A model generated the notes under the pieces. The model was not told the origin of the DNA. It saw only the letters and a list, made by a program, of their open reading frames with translations, and did not search any database. Shown one piece after another: positions 23,811 to 35,350 of a DNA stretch of 64,000 nt (position 1 is its first letter; the number at the start of each line of letters is the position of its first letter). Source of the stretch: Eutreptiella sp. 'Long Island Sound 2002' (lineage: Eukaryota > Euglenozoa > Euglenophyceae > Eutreptiales > Eutreptiaceae); contig OZ038382.1 in NCBI GenBank assembly GCA_964036045.1, forward strand, positions 114,436,587-114,500,586, read 5' to 3'. The position numbers and the translations under genes were made by a program.

Positions 23811-26069
23811 ACATGTGAGCAATTATTGGTGGAACCATGCATTTCGCACTTTTGACAGAGGGTGTGACTAGTGCTAGGCAAAGCTGGAGATTGCGCAAAA
23901 GGTGTTCTGATATCCTAGTAGGCATATAGGGTCACAACGTCCCCACTCACACCCCTGCAAGTGGGTACCACGGGGTCACCGAGGTTGCTAAAACCACCAG
24001 CATAGCGAAAACGGCCGAAAAGTGCATAAGCTGCATAAGCGCCCATCCCACGCCGCCCGAGTGGTAAACAAAATATGTCTTCTGTAACAATATAAACCTT
24101 ACGTGTCAAACATATATAGTATTCTACAAGACGTACAACACGTTCAATAAGAGGGATTATGTCTGGTGAAACGATATCACAAAAATTCCGATGTAAGATG
24201 CAACTCTACCAAATCAAATGTGGCCCAAACCTACCCGGTGTGTTATATTATATAGTTATATTATTATATCATATTATTATATTGTTATGATAGTTATACC
24301 ATATGTAATCATGTGCAAGAGGCATGTCTAAAAAATGGTCTTATGACATACATATGCGTCGTCATGTGATAATTTGACAAACCTAGGAGCTTGCAAGAAC
24401 TCTCCCAAAAGGTTGTCTCAGTACTTTTGTTGTTTCTGCGGCCCAAGTGTTGAAGTGCCAAAGACCAATTGTCAGCATTGATCCTTTATGGGCCGTCATC
24501 CATGACCCATACCACAGTGAGTGCATGCATCACAGACAAATTTGTTTGGTGGTCACATCTATTGTTTTTTTGGCACGAAACACTTTTTTGTTGTAGGAAA
24601 GTTCTTGGAGCACCTGTGCATGAAAATTGTGATTACTCACGCCTCCACCAAAAAGGTTGAGACCGCACAAGCACGATATCCATGCGTTACCGCCGTTTTC
24701 TAGGAGTTACGCCGCGGTTGCACAAGACAAGGGGAGGGATCTAGTGCCTGAGGGGCACCAAACGCCATTCATTAGCAGGGTAGTCATGCTTTAGGGTTCC
24801 ATGACGGTTCAGACCTGCAGTATGGTATTGGCGGTTAGATAGCTCAGCGGGGTTAAGCTTGTAATGGGCACACATGCCGAGGCTGAGAATGCGACTTCTG
24901 TAAATTAAGATGCGTCGCGCGGGTGCAAAAAGTAAGGATTTTCTGTGCATGACAAGTGCTCTTTTATGTGCACAATACGGTGAAATAATTGAAGATTGTT
25001 CCAACGAATTTTTGTGTTATATTTCAGGGTATTTTTACCCATATGAACGGATTTGAATATTAAACAAAAATGAGGTACTGTTGTTGAATTGCATTTTCTT
25101 GTCGTGCAGCCGGTCATTGCCTTACAAAACGTTCACCAATGTACGGGGAGAATCTTATGCAAGTGGGCTACAGAAAGTTGATAAAAGGTTGGTTATGCTG
25201 CTGGAGCTAGAGCAAACACTCCATGGAAAAACACTGCATGTGCCAACGGTGGCTTGTGGAGAAGATCGTGAGTGGGACACTGTTGTAGTCCGTGAACGCG
25301 GTGCGGAGATGTGGCAAGGCCCATGTGTCGAAGCCTCCTTACTCCTTACGTCCGGTGATCTGGCCGACTGTAGGATCTGCGGAGTTCCGGCCGATCAAAG
25401 ATTACGAACAACAAGTAGCAGTCATTTTTTTCTGGTTAGAAAATTTTTTGAGTCACGAGCAGGAGCTCCGCATAGACATTGAGGTACAAAGACTCAGCCT
25501 TATAGCCTCCTTGCTGGACTCCTTTGATTTCAACTATGTGCAACTGTACGGCACCTTGCTAGCATGGCGGCAGTGCTGTGTGCGGCGGGACAAAATGAAC
25601 GAGCCAAAAGGCCCGTTGATGTCTTGCTGCAGTCTTGCTTTGATGTGATGCTGAGGTCCGACGAGCAAACTAGCGATGGTGATCAAGGCACTTGCGACAC
25701 TACAAATGGGGCAACACGGAGGACTGAGGCGGTGACCCGAAGGCGCTATTGAGCACGGGCAGCGTCTACGACCAAAGTTAGATTATGGAGAAGGCGACTT
25801 CATAGTAGAGAGCAAAGCTGCTCAAAACCAAGACCGCCGAGGTGCAGCTGAAAGTGTCAGTGCTAACGAGAGCGCTTGCCAACTCTCGAGTTAAGGTTCC
25901 CAGTGTGTCTTGTGTGTGTTGGTGCGTGCTTGCAGAGTGGCCAGCCATTGGTGTGGCAGTTTTCGCTGCATAACATGTGTTTAAACTCTGCTAGTTCTCA
26001 TTGCGCCTCAAATCTTCAACGGTGGTCATTTGTGGGATTGTCCTAGCAATGGATAGCCCTGCTCCTTGA
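23811..26069. other. Non-genic stretch between satellite and retrotransposon
   Basis: An AT-rich run of TATTATAT-type sequence lies at about 24239-24300. A pol fragment is annotated separately at 24741-24830. A + strand frame at 25081-25482 (133 codons) resembles no family I recognise. I see nothing else to call. Confidence 0.45.
24741..24830 (-). pseudogene. Fragment of Ty3/gypsy pol (RNase H region)
   Basis: Translated on the minus strand, this piece reads GLNRHGTLKHDYPANEW followed by RLVPLRH. It lines up with GLNRDGTLKHSYPDDKW and VPVPLGH in the RNase H part of the retrotransposon at about 39990-40066. It is a short relic of a related element in the opposite orientation, about 1.2 kb outside the 5' LTR. 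I saw no LTR attached to it. Confidence 0.7.
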
Positions 26070-26837
26070 AGTAAGAAAAAGTGTATTTCCCTGCCAAAAG
26101 GTTAGCTTTAGTTGTCATAGAGAGGCCTGAAGGCACAACACATTTTTACCTTAGTATTGGCCCATCCAAAAGGGGTGACAAGACATTTTGATCTATAAAA
26201 CCAAGCATTGAACTTTGGATGTTGTGTGGACCCCTAACCCCCTAACTGATTGGACTTATTCACCATTTCCCGGACTGACTGAGGCGCTGATATTCATCTA
26301 GGGCCTATACATTTTCCTATATTTTCTCATGAATTCTTAGCTATCCTAGTGGTCTGCACCCTAAGGGGCTGTGGCACCTCTTTTTGAGAGGTTCTGGGTT
26401 GATTTCCCAGTCAACCTAGCTAAGTAGGAAGATCCCATGTGACATGGCAGTGACCTCAGCGACACAAGCCATGCCACCTCAGCACCTATGGGACCGAAAG
26501 CAAAGAGTGCACATCTCTAGATGGCACTATAAAAGAGAGATTGCCCATGTGGACAGTTTTCACATGATTGTAGGATATTTTCTAACTATCTTTTCTCAAA
26601 TCCGTAGTTATTGTGAGTTTCCTTTGTTGTTACACTATCTCCTTTGACTGCAGCCCTTCATGTTGTGGATTGGATCCTGTGGTCCCTTGCTTGCACTGTG
26701 GGTACTTGTATTTCTCGTTTATTTCATCAAAACATATTTATTTGGAAAACCTGAGCTACATCAAGAAGCAGCAGGAGCAAGCAGAGGCACAAACAAAACA
26801 ATATCATCAAAGCATTCAACCGTGAAAGCCTGTTCCA
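26070..26837 (+). repeat. 5' LTR (~768 bp)
   Basis: It matches 48413-49182 from AGTAAGAAAAAGTG at its start to GTGAAAGCCTGTTCCA at its end. By eye the two differ at scattered positions, roughly one base in twenty, plus a few small indels. TATAAAA boxes lie at 26194-26200 and 26528-26534 and are kept in both LTRs. The second is the better promoter candidate because it sits in the 3' half of the LTR. Confidence 0.93.
26528..26534 (+). promoter_or_regulatory. TATA box in the 5' LTR
   Basis: TATAAAA lies about 310 bp before the LTR end. It is conserved at 48871-48877 in the 3' LTR and probably marks the U3 promoter. Transcription start has not been mapped. Confidence 0.5.
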
Positions 26838-26843
26838 ATTTTC

Positions 26844-26855
26844 TGGTAGCAGAGG
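26844..26855 (+). other. Primer binding site, tRNA-iMet type
   Basis: TGGTAGCAGAGG begins six bases after the last LTR-shared base. It is complementary to the 3' end of an initiator methionine tRNA of the CTCTGCTACCA type, the usual minus-strand primer of many Ty3/gypsy elements. Confidence 0.8.
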
Positions 26856-26939
26856 TTTTCAGTCTTTGCGTACCTGCAACCCTGTGCAGTACAACCAGTA
26901 CGTTGAGACTCACTCAACTGAAGGGCGAAGAAATATAAC

Positions 26940-27465
26940 ATGGACACGAAGGACACTGCCGAGACGACAGCACCCTTAGTGGCACCAGCCAAGCCAGCGC
27001 CAGCGCCCAAACCTGCTGGTGAACCTGAACCTGAGGAGCCTGTACCTTTAGTGCCCTTAAGTGGGCTGGGGGATGAGTCCGTGGAGGGCTTGAGAGCTTC
27101 CTTCAGTGGACTCTCTGTTGGAGGACCTGAACTCAAAGGGAAGGAGAAGGAGAAGGAAGCAGTGGACATTGGAGTCGAAGATGTAGATCCTGGAGATGGA
27201 CACGAACCATCCGACGAGGGGCCCTTCGATGACAAACCTGGTGAGAGCGCGCCGAGCGCCTCAGATTACCCTGCAGTACCCTCTCCAAAAACCACTACAC
27301 TCCCAGCCACACATCCAGCTACATCCTCACCCACAACCAGTCCACCTATGGCTGAGGATCTAGGCTTTACTGGTATGCCTTACCCCACCTACGGTGTGAC
27401 TCCAACCGCGACTGTGCCACCTATGACAACTGCAGTCAGCGAACCACACCTAGGATTTTATGGGG
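26940..27465 (+). pseudogene. gag, 5' part (N-terminal Pro/Glu-rich region)
   Basis: The ATG at 26940 opens about 175 codons rich in Pro, Ala, Glu, Thr and Ser, beginning MDTKDTAETTAPLVAPAKPA. It lies 85 bp behind the primer site, the normal place for gag. The frame then enters unrelated sequence near 27465 that leads into the satellite. Gag-like Pro/Tyr-rich sequence resumes at 28857, so this is the left piece of one interrupted ORF. Confidence 0.7.
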
Positions 27466-28856
27466 TCCAAAAATCCCAAAACCAGCTACAGTCAGAAATA
27501 CTACTTTTTTTGTCAAATTATACCATAAAGAGCATGTTTTCCGGAGTTAGCCCCCCCCCCCCCCTCCAAATTGGAAATTTTCCGGCCCCTGGATCGACAA
27601 TGTAGGCTTGATTCCATCTAAAATCGGCCGTATCCGAGAAAGATGACATTCACCACCTAGTTGCGAATAGCAGCTTTTGTATAGCTCAAACCATACATGT
27701 TTGTTTTTGGCAAAAAATACGGTTTTTTGGTGATGGCGGCTCCAAACACTCGATAACTTGCTCCAAAACTCTGCAAAACACGTTCTTCTGAGTCCACCAC
27801 ACTCAAAATAGGGTATGGGGCCCTACAACTGACCACTCATGCCCCAAAATGCTGTTTTAGGCCAAAAAATTGGCATTTTTTGGGCAAAAAAAGCGGTTTT
27901 TTGGTGATGGTGGCTCCGGAACCCTTAATCATTTGCTCCAAAATACTGCAAAACGCGCTTTTTTGAGTCCAGCACCCTCAAAATAGGGTATGGGGCCCTA
28001 CCTGTGACCACTCAGGCCCCAAAAACACTGTTTTAGGCCAAAAAATGGCTTTTTTTGGCCATTTTTGGCCCAAAAATGCGGTTTTTTTTAATGATGACGG
28101 CCCTGAAACCCTTGATTGTCTGCCACAAAACCTTGCAAAACCGTTTTCATTGAGTCCAGCACCCTGAAAATAGGGTATGGGGCCCTACAACTGACCACTC
28201 AGGCCCCAAAAACACTGTTTTAGGCTACAAAATGGCATTTTTTTGGCCATTTTTGGGCAAAAAATGCGGTTTTTTTTGGTGATGGCGGCTCCAAACACTC
28301 CAAAAATTGCTCCAAAAACTTTGCAAAACACCTTTTTCTGAGTCCACCACACTCAAAATAGGGTATGGGGCCCTACAACTGACCACTCATGCCCCAAAAA
28401 TGCTGTTTTAGGCTAAAAAATTGGCATTTTTTGGGCAAAAAAAGCGGTTTTTTGGTGATGGTGGCTCCGGAACCCGTGATCTTTTGCTCCAGAATACTGC
28501 AAAAGGCGCTTCTCTCAGTCTAGCATCCCAAAAATAGGGTATGGGGCCGTACCTGTGACCACTCAGGCCCCAAAAACACTGTTATAGGCCAAAAAATGGC
28601 TTTTTTGGCCATTTTTGGCCAAAAAATGCGTTTTTTTGGTGATGGCGGCCCTGAAACCCTTGATTATCTGCTCTAAAACCTTGCAAAACACTTTTGTTTG
28701 AGCCCAGCACCCTGAAAATAGGGTATGGGGCCCTACAACTGACCACTCAGGCCCCAAAAACGCTGTTTTAGGCTACAAAATGGCATTTTTTGGCCATTTT
28801 TGGGCAAAAAATGCGGTTTTTTTTGGTGATGGCGGCTCCGAAACACTCAATAACTT
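27466..28856. repeat. Satellite insertion with three-monomer higher-order repeat
   Basis: A non-repetitive lead (27466 to ~27700) is followed by six monomers of 175-188 bp built on TTTTTGGTGATGGCGGCTCC, a CTGCAAAACACG-like run, ATAGGGTATGGGGCCCTAC, and ACCACTCAGGCCCC with GCTGTTTTAGGC. The GGGTATGGGG anchor occurs at 27811, 27986, 28173, 28361, 28537 and 28721. Every third monomer matches best: the first and fourth share CCACCACACTC and ACTCATGCCCC, the second and fifth share CTGTGACC, and the third and sixth share CACCCTGAAAATAGGG. The higher-order period is therefore about 550 bp. The block interrupts gag. Confidence 0.9.
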
Positions 28857-30893
28857 GGCATCCAGCTCCACCTACACCGCTGTTCCCGAGCCTATGCCGC
28901 GCCGCTATGAAGATGACTATCACAGACCCGCGGCGGCCGTGTACATGACTGGGATTTCTGGCTATGCGGCGTCCGAGCCTGGCTATACCATGCCAGCACC
29001 TGGTTTCACCTCTCGGAGTGGCCTACGTGGCCCTGAGTCTTGTGGTGGAAGCAGCTGAGAATCAGGAAGATCCTCAAACAAATCCCTGACGCGGTCAGAG
29101 ATATGAGAAGCTCTTCGAGGAGCCACTTCACAACTAGTTGGTGATCTAACTCAAGAAATTCGGGCCAATTTGGAGCCCCTGATTCCTCCCCAAGCGTCAC
29201 CTACCACCATGGTGGCTTCAACTCATTGTCTACAAGCCAATCATTTGGTGGCAGGACTGACGAACACCCTGGGAGGCTTGAGGAGCCGGCCTATGCCAAC
29301 CACTGCTGTGATACAAAGGAGCCCTTTCGTACCAAGAACGGCCTAGCCCCCCTACAGCCACGTGGAGAACTCCACGGGAGCCGAGCTGGACCAGTTAGCG
29401 TTGACAGCCCTAAGGGCTATGGTCGATGTAGAGCCCTACGGCTCTACTGACCTGGGTGGTGATCCTTCTGATGATGAGCCGCCATCTATGACGTCTGCTT
29501 CATCCTTTGAGGACGATGACCCTGAGGACCCCGAAGACCCTAGCAGCAAGAAGAAGAAGAAAAAGAGGAAGACCAAGCGCCATGAGGGACGCAGGTCTCA
29601 GGAGGCTAAGGCTATCGCCACCTCCAAGATCGTGGTGCACTTGCCGGAGTTCACGGGACAGGACCTCAGGGAGTTCGCTGAGAACTTCGGCCGGTCCTTG
29701 AGGTGACAGGCCAAACCCGTGCTAGTGGGCAATTGAAGTGCGATCTGCTCCTGCAGTGCTGCAAGACCTAGTACCTGGAGAAGCAGGTCAAGCAGATCGT
29801 GACGGAGTCCGCCACCTTTGCCGGCGTGTTGGTTGCCTCATAGAGGCAATACCCTTCGTACGAGACTGACCTCTCCATCAGGGCCGAGATCCAGACCCTG
29901 GCCGTGCTGCCCAACAACCCCAAGCCTGCCATGATTTCTGAGCTGCTTGCCGACTTGGACCACTGGGTAGGGCGACTGACGCCCGGTTCGTATGGCAGCG
30001 ACGAGCTGCTATTCTTGTTGGTGGCCAAGCTCCCACGAGAAGTGTGGGATGAATGGCGGGCAACGGCAGAGCGCAAGGCAAGAGCCCTCACCTACGAGGA
30101 CCTGTCTGTGCTACTTTTGGAGCTGGCGCCCGAAAAAGAAAGCAACCAGCACCTGAATGCCTACCGTCCTGGAGGAGGTGGCTATGGGAGCCATGGCCGA
30201 GGGTACCAAGGAATCCCACCTGGACACGGGACTACCCTCAAAAATGCTTGCTTCATGAGCAAGGTCCAGGACCTCTTCTGCTGTGATGCCAGAGATGAGC
30301 AGGGTTGCCTGCGTCATGCCCCTGACTGCAACCAGCGGGACTGATTCATGGTCCGGGGGAAGAAGCAGGACACCAAACACCGGCGGCAAAGCCAAGCTGC
30401 CGGACCACTACAGGTGCAAAATCACCTGTGCGTTCTGTGTAAGAGGAAGCACTACGAGGACGAGTGCTACCACAAGCAATGCCTCTCGGCGAAGCTCAAG
30501 ACCGAGAATGGCAGTGTCAAGGGCAGTGGCAAGGGCAACGCCGACAAGGACAGTGGCAAGGGCAAGTCCAAGGGCAATGGCAAAAGCCAAGGTGGCAAAG
30601 GCAAAGGTGGACGAGGAGGCTCTGACCGCAAGCCGGACAGGGACAAGAACGGGGACCAGTCTGGAGGGAACCCCAATACTACGCCACGGGGGAACTCTGA
30701 GCCCTCTGGTGGGCAATCAAACACGGGGGCTACGACCCCTTCCCAGACGCAAGCCCAACAAGAACAAGGGACTAAGCGTGCCAACGAAGATGGAGACCAG
30801 TCAAAGTCCCGCAAACGCTCCCGTTTCATGCGCATGGCGCGGAAACTGCAGAAGAAGGGGTTAGAAGTAACCTGACCCGCGGAGTTGTTGCCC
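28857..30893 (+). pseudogene. gag, continued (capsid-like and nucleocapsid region), copy 1
   Basis: Gag resumes with a Pro/Tyr-rich stretch, then an acidic and Lys-rich segment (29362-29706, with a KKKKKKRKTKR run), then the capsid-like block at 29904-30344 (NNPKPAMISELLADLDHW, LPREVWDEWRATAERKA), then a Lys/Gly-rich tail of GKGKSKGNGKSQGGKGKGG type. Several in-frame stops break it, including TAG codons near 29769 and 29841 and TGA at 30342-30344. The CCHC zinc knuckle near 30430 has lost one base relative to copy 2, compensated by an earlier insertion, so it reads CVLCKRKHYEDEC with one residue missing. Homology to copy 2 ends at GACCCGCGGAGTT. Confidence 0.82.
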
Positions 30894-33269
30894 TTGTTTG
30901 TCGCGCGCGCTGGCGTTCTGTGCCATAATGAAATAAAAAGATAAGGAAAACACGACGAAAATATTTTCTAAATAGCTGAAAATAAAGCTAATTAGCATAA
31001 AAAATGGCTAGACAAAAAAGCACGCTGCGAAACGCGTTCAAACGCGACGAACAATTCTTCGGCCTTAAATAGGTAAACAGTAAACGCCGTAAGCAGCGTA
31101 ACGAACGTCCGAGTAGAACGCCGTGTCCCTTGCCCTCTAACACGGCGTATACGTACAGAAAAACGCTCCGCAAGCAGCGCGTAAAAACGGAAAACTATTT
31201 TTTCAAGATGCTACGCCCCTGAACTCGCGCCCTCTCGGTTTGTTTTTTTTCTCCATGTACCTCCCCTTCCCTTCTCCGCCCGACCATTGCCGTTTTGCCC
31301 TCTGTCTCGCTGCAGGCACGCCAACTCAAGACAAGATGACTCCATCAAAGACACCCCAGGGATCAGCGACAAAGCGGCGAACGGCGAGACCAAATTCTTC
31401 AACGACGTGACCAAACAACACAGAGACAGGTGCGGGGTAGCACAGGGTCATAATCAATGTTTTTGTGCGTGCCGGCAGGGAGGGAAAGGGCACCACAGCA
31501 CACAGACACCACCACCGGGCACAAAACAGAACAGACAACCAACAGCACAACACAGCGGGGCACGACAGGCCACAGGAGGGCAGAGCAAGCACAAACAACA
31601 CCGCAAAACCACAGCAGAGCACAACAGCACAGCATCACGCGACAGCACAGCACCACAGAACACGACACACGGAAGCAGGGCACCACAGCAAACCACACCA
31701 ACCACAGGGAAGCAGACCAGGCGGCCAGACAGGGACACCGACACCGGGACACACCACCTGCAGACAACCACGGGCCGCCAGACCCAGCAGCGCACCACAG
31801 AACGCCAAAGGAAACACCACAACACACAGCAGCGCACCACTGCACCAGGCGCCGGCAAAAGCACGCCCCACACGAACAGCACGAACCAAGCGCACCGGCA
31901 CAACGGAACACAGCAACGCACAGAGCGGAGAGGACAGGGAACGCACAGCACGACACCGAAGGAAACACACAGCACACAGCACAGCGGCGAACAACAGCGT
32001 GCACCAGCACGCCACAACAAAACACACGCAGCACAGAGCACACAGCGCGGGGGAACACCGCAAAACACAGCGCCGCAAAGCACAGGGCCCCAGGGCGACG
32101 GGCAGCGCCAGAGGACACGGCACAACAAGCAGCGGCACCAAACAAGCACAACAAAACAACACAGCACACAATAGCACCACACCGGGAGGCACGACGCGCA
32201 GCAGCGCGGCGCAGCACCGCACCCAGGGACACACAGCACAGCAGGGCACAAGGCAATCCAGACCAATACAAGACAGCAAGCCACACCGCGAACAACCCGA
32301 CCGGACGGCACGACCAGAGACACAGCACAACACGCAGCAGCAGCCAACAGCGCAGCATGACACACAAACAAACACCCCAACAAACACCACACAGCGCGCA
32401 GCAGCCCACAACACAGCAAGGCAAGGCACCACAGCACGGCACAAAACACGGAAGGGCAGCGCAGCGCAGCAACACCAGACAGCACAAGGCACCACGCTCG
32501 CACCGGGAGGGAGGGGGCGGGGGCAGCAGGCGGTGAGAACCGCCGACCAGCCGAGAAAGAAAAAAAAAACAGAGCACCGAGCGGCAGCGACGAAAACCGC
32601 GAGACACAGAAGGGGGGGGGCAGCAACCGCCAGGGAGCAGCCAACGGCGAGGCGGGAAACACAAAAGAGGCGAGAGCACAAGGAGAGCCGAGAAGTGGGA
32701 GGCCAACAAAACAAACAACACACAGCGCCAAGGCCAAGGGCAGCCGGGGCAGGAAACCAGAGAAAGCCAGAGACACCAGGGGCGCTAAAAAAAAACGGAG
32801 CACAAAGCGGCAGCAACGAAAACCGCGAGACGCACAAGGGGGGCAGCAACCACCAGGGAGCAGCCCACGGCCAAGCGGGAACCATAAAAGAGGCGAGAGC
32901 GCAACGAGAGCCGAGAAGCGGGAGGCCAAAAAAATAAACAGCACACAGTGCCAAGGCTCAGGGCTAACGGGGCCGGAAACCAGAGAAAGCCAGAGACAAC
33001 CGGGGCGCACAACGAAGAAGAAAAAAGGGGAAAAAAACACAAGCCGGGGGGGGAAGGAGGAGAGAAAAACAAAGCGCCAAGGCCCAAGGCGGCCGGGGCT
33101 GGGAACCAAAGAACAAAAGAGACAAGGGGGGCGCGCGGAGAACGGAACACAAGGAAGAAGAAGAAAAAAAAAAGGGGGGGGGAAGGCAACCAAAGAAACA
33201 AAAAAGGGGCAACCCGAGCCTGGAGGGGGCCGAGCAAAGCAGAAAGACAAAGGGGCCAGAGGAAAAGGT

Positions 33270-33830
33270 GAGGCGCACCAAAACGCGCCCTGCACGCCGG
33301 CCCGCCCGAACCGGCCAGGACGGAGGAGCACACACACACACACACGGGACCCTGGCGTTGCGTCCTGCGACCCGCACGGGGAGGTGTCGGCGTCCACACG
33401 AAACAGCCCTGGTGCACCGGCCGAGTCTCCCGTCGAACGACGGACGGTACGAGAAACCGGACGCGTCGGTGACCGGGTCCACACACGCCAACCACCGCCG
33501 CGCACGCTGCGCAAGACTGACGCTGGAGGGACGCGCCAGGGACAACCCCATCGCGGGGCTCGGAACGGGTACGACCCGGAGCGAGCCCAGCAACCCAGCC
33601 TCGGCGGGGGCCATCGGCAGGCACGATGAGCCCGGTTCTCCGCCGGCCTCCGCGTGCCCCGCGCAGCCACCCAGTAAAGCCGGGGGCGCAAGCCCCAGGG
33701 GTGGTGAAAGGCACCACGGCGTCGTGAAAGCCGACCAGAGCACCGAGAGCGACCGGACCGGACGAGGCGCGGCGCACCTCGGGGCCAGGAGGCACGCCAG
33801 AGAGGCACGCTGCCGGCAACAACCAATGCA
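33270..33830 (+). repeat. Block conserved between the two T-depleted elements, copy 1
   Basis: It aligns with 58310-58870 over its whole length. Shared runs include GGTGAGGCGCACCAAAA, GAGGTGTCGG, GACGGACGGTACG or its GGCGGACGGTACG form, GAAACCGGACGCG, ATGAGCCCGGTTCT, CCGTGCCCCGCGCAGC-like sequence and ACCGGACCGGACGAGGCG. A GGGGC-GCAA-GCCCC hairpin near 33690 is not kept in the other copy. Function is unknown, and it could simply be the best-preserved part of a mobile element. Confidence 0.75.
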
Positions 33831-33939
33831 AACGGACAGGTGCCAAGCAACAACGGCCGCCGGGTGCCACAAACCCGGAGAGTGCGCACAATACGCAACA
33901 AATCACGGCACGAGAACAGGTGCCAAGCCACACCAGCTG

Positions 33940-34175
33940 CCATTCGGACGGACGTGTGCGCGCCCGGCAGCGAACCCAGCCCCTGCCAGCTATGGAACAG
34001 CCGCCGTCCGGATGGACCAGTGCGCGCCCGGAGGGTACCCAGCCCCTCCCGGCTACGAAACAGCCGCCGTCCGGATGGAGGAGTGCACGTTCGGAGGGTA
34101 CCCAGCCCCTGCCGGCTACGAACAGCCGCCGTCCGGATGGACGAGTGTGCGCCCCCCAGCGCCCCCCCGCACACG
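33940..34175 (+). repeat. Four ~64-bp tandem repeats
   Basis: The unit contains GCCGCCGTCCGGATGGA, a GTGCGCGCCCGGAGG-like run, GTACCCAGCCCCTGCC and GGCTACGAACAG, repeated about four times with small changes. The array sits directly before the longer ~65-bp array. Confidence 0.8.
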
Positions 34176-34189
34176 CAACCCACGACACA

Positions 34190-35350
34190 ACACACCGAGC
34201 AAGCACACCGGTGAACAGGAGCCAAGGGGCCGGGACATGGCACACACAACACAGCACACAGAGGGGGCACACCGGTGAACAGGAGCCAAAGGGCCCGGGA
34301 CACCGTACACGCTACACGACAAACCGAGCCGGCGCACCGGTCAACTGGAGCCAAGTGGCCCAGGACACGGCACACGCAACACAGCACACCAAGCGGGCAC
34401 ACCGGTGAACAGGAGCCAAGTGGCCCAGGACACCGCACACACAGCACAACACAACGAGCGGGCACACCGGTGAACAGGAGCCAAGTGGCCCAGGACACCG
34501 CACACGCAACACAGCACACCGAGCGGGCACACGGGTGTACAGGAGGCAAGGGGCCCAGGATACCGTACACGCAAAGCAACGCACCAGGCAGGCACACAAG
34601 TGAACGGGAGCCAACTGGTTCACAACACCGCACACGCAACACAACACACCGAGCGGGCACACCGCTGAAGAGGAGCCAAGGGGCCCAGGACACCGCACAC
34701 CCAATACAGCACACCGAGCAGGCACACTGGTAAACAGGATCCAGGGGCCCAGGACACGGCACGCGCAACACGACACACCGAGCGGTCACAGCGGTGAACA
34801 GGAGCCAAGGGGCCAGGACACCGCAGAAGCAGAGCAACGCACCAAGCGGGCGCACCGGTGAATAGGAGCCAGCTGGCCCAGGACACCCCACATGCAACAC
34901 AACACACCAAGCAGGCACACCGGTGAACAGGAGCCCAGTGGCCCAGGACACCGCACATGCAACACAACACGCCGAGCGGGCACACCGGTGAACAGGAGCC
35001 AACCGGCCCAGGACGCCGCACACGCAACGCAACACCCCGAGCAGGCACACCGGTGAACAGGAGCCAAGTGGCCCAGGACACCGCACACCCAACGCAGCAC
35101 ACCGAGCGGGCACACAGGTGAGCAGGAGCCATTGGGCCCAGGACACCGCACACGCTAAACAACACACCGAGCGGGCACGACGGTGAACAGGAGCCAAGTG
35201 GCCCAAGACACCGCACAAGCAAAGCAACGCACCGAGCGGGCACACGGGTGAACAGGAGCCAAGTGGCCCAGGACACCGCAGACACAACGCAACGCACCGA
35301 GCGGGCGCACCGGTGAACAGGAGGCAAGTGGCCAGGACACCGCACACACG
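34190..35350 (+). repeat. About eighteen ~65-bp tandem repeats
   Basis: The unit contains GCGGGCACACCGGTGAACAG, GAGCCAAGTGGCCCAGG, ACACCGCACACGCAA and CACAACACACCGA. The GTGAACAGG anchor or a close variant recurs every 64-66 bp from about 34211 to 35314. Because T is rare, the array is open in several frames on both strands. The Cys/Val-rich minus-strand translation is a by-product of the repeat. Confidence 0.93.

Noticed and set aside
31465-32937. 490-codon + strand frame, Thr/Gln/His-rich
   Set aside because: It overlaps other open frames on both strands in the T-depleted stretch. Composition alone explains it.
31454-35347. 1297-codon minus-strand frame, Cys/Val/Leu-rich and repetitive
   Set aside because: It is a by-product of T depletion, which removes stops on both strands, and of the 65-bp tandem array. 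Overlapping + frames are equally open, and the product has no domain-like pattern.
34190-35350. CRISPR array
   Set aside because: Units are contiguous tandem repeats with no unique spacers, and the genome is eukaryotic.
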